From positions 29,197,555 to 29,261,554 of the forward strand of contig NC_049901.1 in assembly GCF_001411555.2 (NCBI RefSeq): a stretch of DNA of 64,000 bases, in the 5' to 3' direction. Shown one piece after another: positions 33,426-44,050 of the stretch (its first letter is position 1; each line of letters starts with the position of its first letter). The stretch is from Juglans regia (Eukaryota > Streptophyta > Magnoliopsida > Fagales > Juglandaceae). Made by a program: the position numbers and the translations under genes. The notes under the pieces were generated by a model that was not told where the DNA came from, did no database searches, and saw only the letters and a program-made list of their open reading frames with translations.

Positions 33426-35768
33426 TGTAACGCCCCAGTCCCGCACGGGTCGGAGAGTTACTTCCTAACACTTAAACTCACATTTCCACAATATTAAACT
33501 AGACTCCAAATTCCCAATATCATAAAGAAAAATTTGATTCAAGCCACTATACATAAATCATCTCACCCAGCCTCAAAATCTTGATCCTCAGCTGAACCAT
33601 CAAAATATCTGAAAAATATTGTGGAGATAAGGGGTGAGTTATCAACAACTCAGTAAGCAGAGAGCATATACTAGCATGTAAACATGAACATTTATAAAGT
33701 TCGATATGCAGAACAAGACATTTACTTTTAGAATGCAAAAAAAAAACAACATATTTTCTTTCAGAATGTATAAACAAAACTTGTTACAAAACATCAGAGC
33801 GAAATTTTCAGAAAAACAAACTTGTTCCCAAAAAGAAAGTCCTTTGGCATATCCAAACTGAAACATTATATTCATATCATCTCATAGCATCACATCGGGA
33901 CAAATATCATGTTTAACCCCCGTGGTAGGGTTATAAACCACCATTATACCCGTGGCTGGGCCGTATACCATGTTTCACCCCCGTGGTAGGGTTATAAACC
34001 ACCATTATACCCGTGACTGGGCCATATTCCATGTTTCACCCCCATGGTTGGGTTATAAACCACCATTATACCCATGGCTGGGCCTTAATAGAAACAGAAT
34101 GGAACATCCTCGGAACCATATCACATTCAAATACAGAATCAAAACTTCATGCCAAGGTTTTCAGATGACACATCATATCAAAACAAAATATTGAATAGCT
34201 TTAGTTCATTTCACATGTTCGAAATAAACAGTGTCCAAAACATCTTCATTTATTTATAACAAAAACTTTTAGATTTTTCATAGTCGCTCCATTTGCATAG
34301 TTCAGAACAGAATGCGCAAAATTAGCTCATCTCTACACCAGTCATGATAGAAAATAATTTCTCTTATATAGAATTTATGCATATGCAGAACAAACATTTG
34401 AGGTCGTTTCATATTTCTTTTCAAACAAACATGCATATTTTCAAAGTCGACCTCATTTCATTTCTTTTATGCAAAACTAGTATATGAACCCCGCTTACCT
34501 GGACAACTTAGCTTTTCAGAATTTTCCTCAAAAAAGTCGAGTTGACTATACATCGTCACCTATAAAAATAATCACACAATTTTCGTAAGTTTTCAATCAA
34601 TCACGGATTTCCATATTTAAGCCTAAGCTTCTAAAATAATCTATCTTAATTTCTCAAAACTTAGAACCCTCATAATCCCAAAATATATCATCACTTCCTA
34701 AAAGTCACCAATATCCACCATGACCAACGCCAAACTCAAAACACCAATATTTAAATCCGAAACAGCCAACAAATTTCATAGCATAAACCAATCACACAAA
34801 CAACTCCATCATTCAATCCATCCAACCCCCTTACTCCTCGGACTCAGTCTGGCACAACCAACCAATTCACATTAAATATGAGTTAGCGCGAAAATACATT
34901 TAAATCTCAAAAGTTCTTTGAGAAAATACTTACAATGCTATAATATAATTTTTGAAAGATCACGGAGGTGCTAGAAGCGGCAATGCAACAACAAAACAGT
35001 GCCAAATGCACTGTGGCCGTGGGTCTCAAAAACTCACTTTTGAACGGGTGTAAATGAAGACCCGAGATTGATAGGGTAAGGCTTAGGGATGTCGGTGAAG
35101 CTAGTGGTGGTGGTGGTTGGCCGTGGGTGGCGGCGAAAAAGGCTGTTGAAGTGCAAAAACACCCAAAACGGAAATAGAGTTGGAAATTCTTCACTGGTAA
35201 CAGATCGGAGGTGGGGTTGGGTCCAATGGGTTGCTAAGAGGTCGAGGATGATGTGGTGAGAAGATGCTGGCCGGAGGTGGCGCGACGGCGGGCTGGGGGT
35301 CAACGCACGGATGGAGAGAAGAGAGAGGGAGAGACGTGCGGCGCGCGAGAGAGGAGGAGAAAAAGAAAATAAAAAGAAGGAAAAGAAAAAAAAAAGAAGA
35401 AAAAGAAAAAAGAGGAAAGAGAAAATAGAGGGAAAGAAATGAGGTCCAATCCTCATATCTTGGGTCACAAAAATGGTCCAACGGAAACGATTTTAAAACA
35501 GCAAGTAAAATAAAATAATTCAAACGTAATGATTAAAATGAAAATAAATAATTAAACCTAACAATAAGTTAATTTAATATGAAAAACAATTTAAATGTAT
35601 TACAACAATCAATTATAAGAAAGCACTTCCGAATAATTTTCACAAAATTAAAATCATAAAAATAAACCCACTAAAAAATCCAACCAATTTAAAGACAAGA
35701 GAATAAATTTTTAAATTAATAACAAATAATCTTTCAATTAAAAATACACTAAAATACGGGGTGTTATA
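33426..35768 (-). mobile_element. Mosaic solo LTR, 2.34 kb, with GTTGG target duplication
   Basis: The + strand ends are TGTAACGCCCC and GGGGTGTTATA (last CA mutated to TA), flanked by GTTGG at 33421-33425 and 35769-35773. Read on the minus strand, the first 970 bp or so (35768-34800) match the 5' half of LTR family 1 (505-1650), including the GGACTCAGT block. The rest (34560-33426) matches the 3' half of the 17983-type LTR, with its 61-bp repeats. It is inserted into an LTR of the latter type. Confidence 0.85.
33909..34084 (-). repeat. 61-bp LTR tandem repeat, 3 copies, reversed
   Basis: It is the complement of the array at 19703 (ACCCCCGTGGTAGGGTTATA and CCCGTGGCTGGGCC landmarks), with three units. 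Confidence 0.88.
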
Positions 35769-36523
35769 GTTGGATTGTGGTGGAGTGTGATGGAATTCTT
35801 GAAGTTGAGGAGTATGATTTTTGGATGGCTTTGTGAGACTGTTTTGGGCTATTAATTGAGACTATTTGGTGTAAATTTATGGGTATTTTGAGCTAGTTGT
35901 ATTGGATATTTTTATGCAAGTCTTGAATTGTTGAATGACTAAAATATTGATGCTTGCACTGAAAATTTTATTTGAAGGTTGGAGGTGAAGTATGGTTTGG
36001 GTTATGTTTTAATAATTGGAGTTGCTGTTATTGGTTTTGGAAATGATTATGGTTGGTTTGGTGTTAATAAAAGGTGGTTGTTTTGGGCTTTAAATGCGAA
36101 TGGTTTGAGGAGAGTACTGTTCGGGTTTAATTGTTATGATAGTTATTGACTTAAGAAGGGACTGTTTTGGTATATTACTCAATAAATAGTAGCCTACTGT
36201 ATTGGTTTATTAAATGTTGGGTATATGTTTTGTTTAGGTGGTGTCACTACTAGAGTTCCGACTCAAGGTGTTGATAATACACAAAAGTCAGGTAAGCGGG
36301 GTTCATATACTAGTTTTGCATAAAAGAAATGAAAATCTAAAAGTTTTGTTATGAATAAATGAAGATATTTTGATTCTGTTGATTTCGAACATGTGAAGTG
36401 ATCTAAAGCTATTCAGTATTTCTGTTTTGATATGATGTGTCATCTGAAAACCTTGGCATGAATTTCTGATTCTGTATATGAATGTGATCTGGTTCCGATG
36501 ATATCTGTTTTGTTTTCTGTTAA

Positions 36524-36768
36524 GGCCCAGCCATGGGTATAATGGTGATTTCTAACCCTACCACGTGGGTGAAACATGGTATACGGCCCAGCCATGGGTA
36601 CAATGGTGGTTTATAACCCTACCACGGGGGTGAAACATGGAATACGGCCCAGCCACGGGTATAATGGTGGTTTATAACCCTACCACGGAGGTGAAACAAG
36701 TATATGGCCTAGCCACGGGTATAATGGTTGTTTATAACCCTACCACTGGGGTTAAACATGGTATTTGT
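36524..36768 (+). repeat. 61-bp LTR tandem repeat, 4 copies
   Basis: Units start at 36524, 36585, 36645 and 36706 and are colinear with the array at 19703. Confidence 0.88.
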
Positions 36769-37400
36769 CCCAATGTGATGCTACGAGATGATATGACTTT
36801 AATGTTTCAGTTTGGATATGCCAATGGATTTTCTTTTTGGAAATAAGTTTGTATTTCTGGAAATTTCGCTCTAACGTTTTTGTACCAAGCTTTGTTTATG
36901 CATTCTGAAAGTCAATTATTTGTTCTGCATACCGAACGTTGTAAATGCTCATATTTACATGATAGTATATGCTCTCTGCTTGCTAAGTTGTTGATAACTC
37001 ATCCCTTAATCTTCATAATATTTTCAGATGACATTGACGGTTCAGCTGGGGATCAGTATTAGAGTCTGTAGACAAGATTATTAGCTGAGAATAGTTTGTA
37101 TATCCCGCAATATTAGTACAGTTGTTGGATATGATTTGTTTTTTGTTGATTTCAATGGATTTAGACAGTTTATGGGACATATGTCAATTTTTAGTTTATT
37201 ATTTGAGACATGAAGAAAGATTAATATTTTATTTGGGTTGTGATATTGAGGATTTGATATGTGAGTATGAATGGTTTATCTATTGAAGTGTTTACATTGT
37301 TTGAAGATTTGGAAGAATATATTCTTGGTTTTGGAATTACATTGGTATTGTTGGAGTTGATATTCAGGTTATGTGAGTTAATTCTCCGGACCCTTGGGGC

Positions 37401-38013
37401 CTAAAATTCGAGACCAAGAAAAAAAAAAGAAAGAAGAATGCTATCTACTTCTTGAATTTGTTCAACATGAAAACAACCCAAATTATTACGAAGATTAGCT
37501 GAAAGGAAAGAAAAAAAAAATTTACCACACGAGGTATTACCATCCTCATACTCCTAAAATTTGAGACCAAAAATCCAATGGGAATAAAGGTTGTTGTTTT
37601 GGTTATGGGTTTTTATAGAGAGAGAGAGGGGGGAGGAGTCCGTTGGCTTTGTTTGGGTAAGGGGGCTTTCGTTTATTTCAGATTTAAGGAAAGTTGAGTG
37701 AAATCAAAGACGACGTTCGTCTTAATGAAATCCAAGATGACGTTATAAAAGTAGGACGACAGATTTCGTGGATTTCAGACTAGAGAGACGAATGAGAAGC
37801 ACGAGCATTTCGTGGATTTTAGATTTAAAGATGACGCTCATCGACCATGGAAGTGGCTGAGGAAGATGGTGACGAATGCCTTTTGATTCTCTGTGGTGGA
37901 GCCTATTGAAATTATTGTGTATTTCCTTACGTGGCAGCAGGTGAATAGAGGGTTGCTCTTGGGAGATTCATAGCCCGACTACTTAGAAGTGGTCTTGTTA
38001 TTATTATTATTAT
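37401..38013. other. Intergenic, no gene recognised
   Basis: The phrase CCTAAAATTCGAGACCAA (37399) recurs as CCTAAAATTTGAGACCAA (37553), a decayed direct repeat about 155 bp apart. A GA-rich run lies at 37617-37636 and an (ATT)n run at 37997-38018. I see no coding region. Confidence 0.5.
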
Positions 38014-38801
38014 TATTATTTTCTTTCCTAATTTTGTCTATTTTATGTTGGCTTGGTTAGCAATTATATATCTCCAACTTCTTTCTTCCATCCCGGACTA
38101 TATAAATATATATATGTCTCTACTCTATTATAATAAATGCATATCTAACTGTGAACAATGACTTTTTCTTGTTTTACCGTTACTTTCCTTGTTTCCCATT
38201 AAGTCCCAGTTAACCCACCCTTTGTTGCCATTTGTTGTTTGAACTGTTTATGTTCCATTATAATAACTTTAAATCTGCAAGGAAAACAGTGCCACATTTT
38301 AATAGGTTCATACTATGCAAGGATACAATTATCTTTTCCTATACATTATAATAGCAAAACATTATAATAAGTTACAATTTAGAAAAAACACAGTTCCATT
38401 TGCCCTCCATTTGCCCTTTTGTCCCTCAGTTCCATGTGCTCTCCTTTTCCCCTTTTGTCCATGTGCCAGCAACTGAATTTATGAATATTATCCATGCATT
38501 GGAATGGTAGCTATAAACAGAAAGAGAAAATATATTAGAAATTAGATAATATATTATATTGCATGCAGTATAAAATCTATGAAGGCAAATTTTAATCACA
38601 TGTAATAGAAATTTATAATAAGTTATAGATTTATAATATGCAATATAACTTATAATTTATAATAAGTTACTTTTTATGTCCGTGTGTCTAGGCAGAGAGA
38701 AATTAGAAATTTATAATCACATAAGGAAGGAGCCAAATGGCTAGGCAGTGCAGTAGTCAGTTTCAATGTTTGAACACCAAGAGACATCTTTCGTAGGAAC
38801 A

Positions 38802-39495
38802 AATAAGTGTTATTTTTATGTGTTTTTTATCGCTCTTTTATTTATGAAAAATATCATTTTCTCTTCAATACAATTAATTTTATATTAATTCTACATATTT
38901 TTATTTAATTTATTGGATTTGAAGGAATGAGAATATTTAGTGCAAAAGTAGAGCCTTTTGGTACAAAAGAAGAGACTACAGATCCAGATCGAAGAGAGGC
39001 AGCGAGATCTGAAGAGAGTCGATAAGATTTGGGCAAGTAGCCTTGTCCTGTTGGCAGCAAAGAGATTTCTCTCGCCCAAAGGCGAGAAGCCTTTCCACTC
39101 ACTGGAGAGGAGCCCCGTACTGCTGGAAGCAAAGAGAATAATCGTTCCTCTCGGTAAGCAATGAGACCCAATGGCGATCAGAATAGGCGAGCAGCTTTAC
39201 TGCTCGGTAGGTTGGCTAGAGGAGTCTTCCATCCCAGTCAAGAGTCTTTCCACTTGGTAGGCGTGAAGAGAGTCGTGTGGTCTTGTGACCTTCATGCTCG
39301 TTCATTCGTGACGTTTAAGCCCACCAGTTTTATTCAGCACACACAACATCTACCCGATAGGATATTTCCAAATTCCGTAATCAATTTACTGGCTACGAAA
39401 TCCTCCCCATCTCCGCAAATCAAGCCGCATATCACTGAATCTTCCAGTTTAGATAATTATGATATTCTTGGGATAATTTTCTTTTATGTTGACAT
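38802..39495 (+). mobile_element. Truncated copy of the TGATAAG element (array unit 1)
   Basis: It matches the first part of the insertion at 52684-54376 (AAGGAATGAGAATATTTAGTGC, GAGACTACAGATCCAGA, CTTCCAGTTTAGATAAT landmarks) and then switches to BAHD sequence. Open frames in it (for example 38958-39164) are repeated shadows. Confidence 0.7.
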
Positions 39496-39503
39496 ATATC
39501 TTT

Positions 39504-39647
39504 ATGAATGCCGTATTTCTAATGGATACGAGAGATGGCAGCGAAATAGAAGCTTGGATTACTCTTAGTGAAGAAGACATGGCATTATTTGAACATGAGA
39601 AAGAGCTACTTGAATTTGCATCCTACAATCCTAGTGTTCATAATTAA
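39504..39647 (+). pseudogene. BAHD acyltransferase C-terminal fragment (array unit 1)
   Basis: This 48-codon open stretch (MNAVFLMDTRDGSEIEAWIT...NPSVHN) equals the last 46 or so residues of BAHD gene 2 with few changes, including the natural stop and 3' flank. HXXXD and DFGWG are missing, so it cannot be an enzyme. The ATG is in the right frame, but only because the breakpoint fell near it. Confidence 0.9.
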
Positions 39648-40629
39648 ATGATAATCTTTGTTTCAAGTTGTCTGGAGTGTAACTAATGTGCTTGCTAATA
39701 CTAAGATTAAAATAAAAGGTTTAATATTTGTTCTATACTTTTTCTCTTTCACTCCATGGATTGCCTCAATTAAATGTATATATTTATCTATTAAGTTTGC
39801 AACTTGTTGATCTCTGATTATGTATTATTATTATTATTTGCTTTCCTATTTTTGTCTGTTTTCCATTGGCTGGGTTAGCAATCACATATCTCCAACTTCT
39901 GTCTTCCTCCTCGGACTATATAAATATATATATATATATATATCTACTCTATTATAATAAGTGAATATCTAACTGTCAACGGTGATTTTTTCTTGTTTTA
40001 CTGTTAGTTTTCTTGTTTCTCGTTAAGTCCCAGTTAAGCCACCGTTTGTTGTCATTTGTATTTTTTGTGTCCGTTTGTATTCCATTATAATAAGTTTAAA
40101 TCTGCAAGGAAAACAGTGCCACATTATAATACGTTCAGGCTATGCAGGGATACATTTATCTTTTTCTATACATTATAATAGCAAAATATTGTAATAAGTT
40201 ATAATTTGGAAAAAAGACAGTTCCATTTGCCATCTATTTTCCCTTTTGTCAGTCAACTTCACGTGCTCTCATTTTTCCCCTTTTGTCCATCTGCCAGCAA
40301 CTGAATTTATGAATATTGTCAATGCATTTGAATGGTAGCTGCAAATAGAAAGAGAAAATATATTAGAAATTAGGTAATATATTATATTGCATCCAATATA
40401 AAATCTGTGGAGGCAGATTGTAATCACATGTAATAGAAATGTATAATAAGTTATAAATTTATAATATGCAATATGACTTATAATTTATAATAAGTTACTT
40501 TTTATGTTCGTGTGTCTAGGCAGAGAGAAATTAGAAATTTATAATCATATAAGGAAGCAGTCGAATGGCTAGGCAGTGCAGTAGTCAATTTCAAAGTTTG
40601 AACACCAAGAGACATCTTTCGTAGGAACA

Positions 40630-41325
40630 GATAAGTGTTATTTTTATGTGATTTTTATCGCTCTTTTATTTATGAAAAATATCATTTTCTCTTCTATACA
40701 ATTAATGTTATTTTAATTCTACATATTTTTATTTAATTTCTTGGATTTGAAGGAATGAGAATATTTAGTGCAAAAGTAGAGCCTTTTGGTACAAAAGAAG
40801 AGACTACGAATCCAGATCGAAGAAAGGCAGCGAGATCTGAAGAGAGCCGATGAGATATGGGCAAGTAGCCTTGTCCTGTTGGCATCAAAGAGATTTCTCT
40901 CGCCCAAAGGCAAGAAGCCTTTCCACTCGGTAGGAGAGGAGCCCCGTACTGTTGGAAGCAAAGAGAATAATCGTTCCTCTTGGTAAGCAAGGAGACCCAA
41001 TGGCGATCAGAATAGGCGAGCAGCTTTACCGCTCGGTAGGTTGGCTAAGGGAGTCTTCCATCCCAGTCGGGAGTCTTTCCACTTGGTAGGCGTGAAGAGG
41101 GTCGTGTGGTCTTGTGACCTCCACGCTCGTTCATTTGTGACCTTTAAGCCTGCCAGTTTTATTCAGTGCACACAGCATCTACTTGATGGGATCTTCCCGA
41201 ATTCTGTAATCAACTTACTGACGACGAAATCCTCCCAATCTCCGCAAATCAAGCCTCATATCAGAATCTTCTATTTTAGATAATTTCGACATTCATGGGA
41301 TAATTTTCTTTTATGTTAACATATA
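40630..41325 (+). mobile_element. Truncated copy of the TGATAAG element (array unit 2)
   Basis: Same segment and same breakpoint as unit 1, so it was duplicated with the array and not inserted separately. Confidence 0.7.
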
Positions 41326-41330
41326 TTTTT

Positions 41331-41474
41331 ATGAATGCTGTATTTCTAATGGATACGAAAGATGGCAGCGAAATAGAAGCTTGGATTACTCATAGTGAAG
41401 AAGACATGGCATTATTTGAACACGAGAAAGAGCTACTTGAATTTGCATCCTTCAATCCTAGTGTTCGTAATTAA
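41331..41474 (+). pseudogene. BAHD acyltransferase C-terminal fragment (array unit 2)
   Basis: The same 48 codons as unit 1, with TRDGS to TKDGS, TLSEED to THSEED and final VHN to VRN. The otherwise strongly kept SEED motif and stop remain. It is a pseudogene fragment. Confidence 0.9.
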
Positions 41475-42459
41475 ATGATAATCTTTGTTTCAAGTTTTCT
41501 GGAGTGTAACTAATGTGCTTGCTAATACTATGATTAAAATAAAAGGTTTAATATTTGTTCTATACTTTTTCTCTTTCACTCCATGGATTGCTTCAATTAA
41601 ATGTATATATTTATCTATTAAGTTTGCAACTTGTTGATCTTCAATTATGTATTATTATTATTATTATTATTATTTGCTTTCTTATTTTTGTCTGTTTTCC
41701 GTTGGCTGGGTTAGCAATCACATATCTCCAACTTCTTTCTTCCACCTAGGACTATATAAATATATAAATATATATCTACTCTATTATAATAAGTGCATAT
41801 CTAACTGTCAACGGTGATTTTTTCTTGTTTTACTGTTAGTTTTCTTGTTTCTCGTTAAGTCCCAGTTAAGCCATTGTTTGTTGTCATTTGTATTTTTTGT
41901 GTCCGTTTGCATTCCATTATAATAAGTTTAAATCTGCAAGGAAAACAGTGCCACATTATAATACGTTCAGGCTATGCAGGGATACAATTATCTTTTTCTA
42001 TACATTATAATAGAAAAACATTATAATAAGTTATAATTTGGAAAAAACACAGTTCCATTTGCCCTCTATTTTCCCTTTTGTCTGTCAACTCCACATGCTC
42101 TCATTTTTCCCCTTTTGTCCGTGTGCCAACAACTGAATTATGAATATTGTCCATTCATTTGAATGGTAGCTGCAAACAGAAAGAGAAAATATATTAGAAA
42201 TTAGATAATATATTATATTGCATCCAATATAAAATCTGTGGAGGCAGATTTTAATCACATGCAATAGAAATTTATAATAAGTTATAAATTTATAATATGT
42301 AATATAACTTATAATTTATAATAAGTTACTTTTTATGTCCGTGTGTCTAGGCAGAGAGAAATTAGAAATTTATAATCACACAAGGAAGCTGCCAAATGGT
42401 CAGGTAGTGCAGTAGTCAGTTTCAAAGTTTGAACACCAAAAGACATCTTCCGTAGGAAC

Positions 42460-43155
42460 TGATAAGTGTTATTTTTATGTGATTTTTATCACTCTTTTAT
42501 TTATAAATAATATTATTTTCTCTTCAATACAATTGATTTTATTTTATTTATGCATATTTTTATTTATTTTCTTGGATTTGAAAGAATCGGAATATTTAGT
42601 GCAAAAGTAGAGCATTTTAGTACAAAATGAGAGACTACGGATCCAGACCGATGAGAGGCAGTAAGATCTGAGGAGAGCCGATGAGATTTGGTCGAGTAGC
42701 CTTGTCTTGTAGGCAGTAAAGAGATTTCTCTCGCCCAAAGGCGAGAAGCCTTTCCACTCGGTAGGAGAGGAGCCTTGTACTACGGGAAGCAAAGAGAATA
42801 ATCATTCCTCTCGGTAAGCAATGAGACCCGTTGGCGATCCGAATAGGAGAGCAGCTTTACCGCTCTGTATGTTGGCGAGATGAGTCTTTCATCCTGGTCG
42901 GGAGTCTTTCCAATCCGTAGGCGAGAAGAGGGTCGTGTGGTCTTGTGACCTCTACGCTGGTTCATTTGTGACCTTCACGCCTGCCAGTTTTATTTAGCGC
43001 ACACATCTACTTGATGGGATATTCCCGAATTCCATAATCAATTTACTGGCTACCAAATCCTCCCAATTTCTGCAAATCAAGCCGCATATCACTGAATCTT
43101 CCATTTTAGATAATTTCGATATTCTTGGGATAATTTCCTTTTATGTTAACATATA
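42460..43155 (+). mobile_element. Truncated copy of the TGATAAG element (array unit 3)
   Basis: The start here is a full TGATAAG, as at 52684. It has the same internal breakpoint into BAHD sequence. Confidence 0.7.
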
Positions 43156-43160
43156 TCTTT

Positions 43161-43304
43161 ATGAATGCTGTATTTCTAATGGATACGAGAGATGGCAGTG
43201 AAATAGAAGCTTGGATTACTCTTAGTGAAGAAGACATGGCATTATTTGAACACGAGGAAGAGCTACTTGAATTTGCATCCTTCATTCCTAGTGTTCATAA
43301 TTAA
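43161..43304 (+). pseudogene. BAHD acyltransferase C-terminal fragment (array unit 3)
   Basis: The same 48-codon fragment (HEEELLEFASFIPSVHN end; K to E and N to I changes relative to the others). The stop and 3' flank match BAHD gene 2. Confidence 0.9.
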
Positions 43305-43707
43305 ATGATAATCTTTGTTTCAAGTTGTCTGGAGTGTAATTAATGTGCTTGCTAATACTATGACTAATATAAAAGGTTTAATATTTGTTCTATACTTTTT
43401 CTCCTTCCCTCCATGGATTGCTTCAATTAAAAATGTATATATTTATCTATTTAAGGTTGCAACTTGTTGATCTCTGATGATGTATTATTATTATTTGCTT
43501 TCCTAATTTTGCCGGTTTTCCATTGGCTTGGTTAGCAATCACATATCTTCAACCTCTTTCTTCCACCTCGGACTATATAAATATATATATATATCTATTC
43601 TATTATAATAAGTGCATATCTAACAGTCAACGGTGATTTTTTTCTTGTTTTACAGTTAGTTTCCTTGTTTCTCATTATAAAGTCGCAGTTAAGCCACCGT
43701 TTGTTGC

Positions 43708-43950
43708 CACACATACTCACCCATAGAAGCATATGAAACGAAATAACCGAAGATGCATGTTGCAAACTGCAGTGAGTGCAGGCATTAGAACATGGCCGAA
43801 GATCAATGCCAGCATAATGGGATCATCATACAACCTCATCATTACAGTCAGAGGGAAAACTAACTAGACCTGTCAGTTCTACTTTGATTATAAAAGGTTT
43901 ATAAAACACAACGCATTAGCATAGTTTTGTCCTAATGACAAATGACGTAC
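43708..43950. other. Sequence downstream of the array
   Basis: It is unlike the array. On the minus strand it could hold a further exon-like stretch (about 43770-43875), but no protein is recognised. Confidence 0.35.
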
Positions 43951-44050
43951 CTCAATAGCAGCTCCATGAGCTTGACTGTAAACAAGATGAAGAGAAACCA
44001 AACCAGCAAGATGCTCTGAGGCAGCAGCCAATGCAGCTTTTATGGGCCTC
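43951..44050 (-). pseudogene. Possible stray exon of an unidentified gene
   Basis: On the minus strand a 100-bp open segment (RPIKAALAAASEHLAG then LVSLHLVYSQAHGAAIE) is bounded by AATTAG on its 5' side and GTACGT on its 3' side, perfect acceptor and donor sites. Amino-acid composition is protein-like. I do not recognise the family. No neighbouring exon is certain, so it may be a gene fragment or the edge of a larger broken gene. Confidence 0.4.

Larger units (their letters stand above)
32572..37400 (+). mobile_element. Gypsy LTR (family of 17983-20602), split by another LTR
   Basis: It starts TGTAACATTTGGGCTC and follows the LTR at 17983 through its leader (GACGTCGTTTTGGTGAGTG), is interrupted at 33425 and resumes at 35774 (GATTGTGGTGGAGTG), then follows the same LTR to TTCTCCGGACCCTTGGGG near 37400. 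The expected GGGGCGTTACA end is lost, so the 3' terminus is truncated. Strand is assigned from the shared 3' module, as for the relative. Confidence 0.75.
38014..43707 (+). repeat. Tandem array of about 1.83-kb units carrying BAHD 3' ends, 3.1 copies
   Basis: Unit starts, taken at the (ATT)n/TTTCTTTCCTAATTTTGTC junction, lie near 38018, 39840, 41676 and 43497; the fourth copy stops about 43707. Each full unit holds, in order: a TATAAATATATA-rich opening, about 700 bp of AT-rich sequence with repeated TTATAATAAGTTA, an element fragment of about 690 bp beginning TGATAAGTGTTATTTTTATG (38802, 40630, 42460), a BAHD C-terminal fragment of 48 codons, and the BAHD 3' flank ending in the (ATT)n run. 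The microsatellite at every junction is the likely misalignment point for unequal exchange. Confidence 0.88.

Noticed and set aside
38905..43000. Recurrent 60-90 codon frames in each array unit, some with similar peptides (for example KRFLSPKG)
   Set aside because: They belong to the truncated TGATAAG element and lack conservation in the fuller copy at 52684, where the frames are broken.
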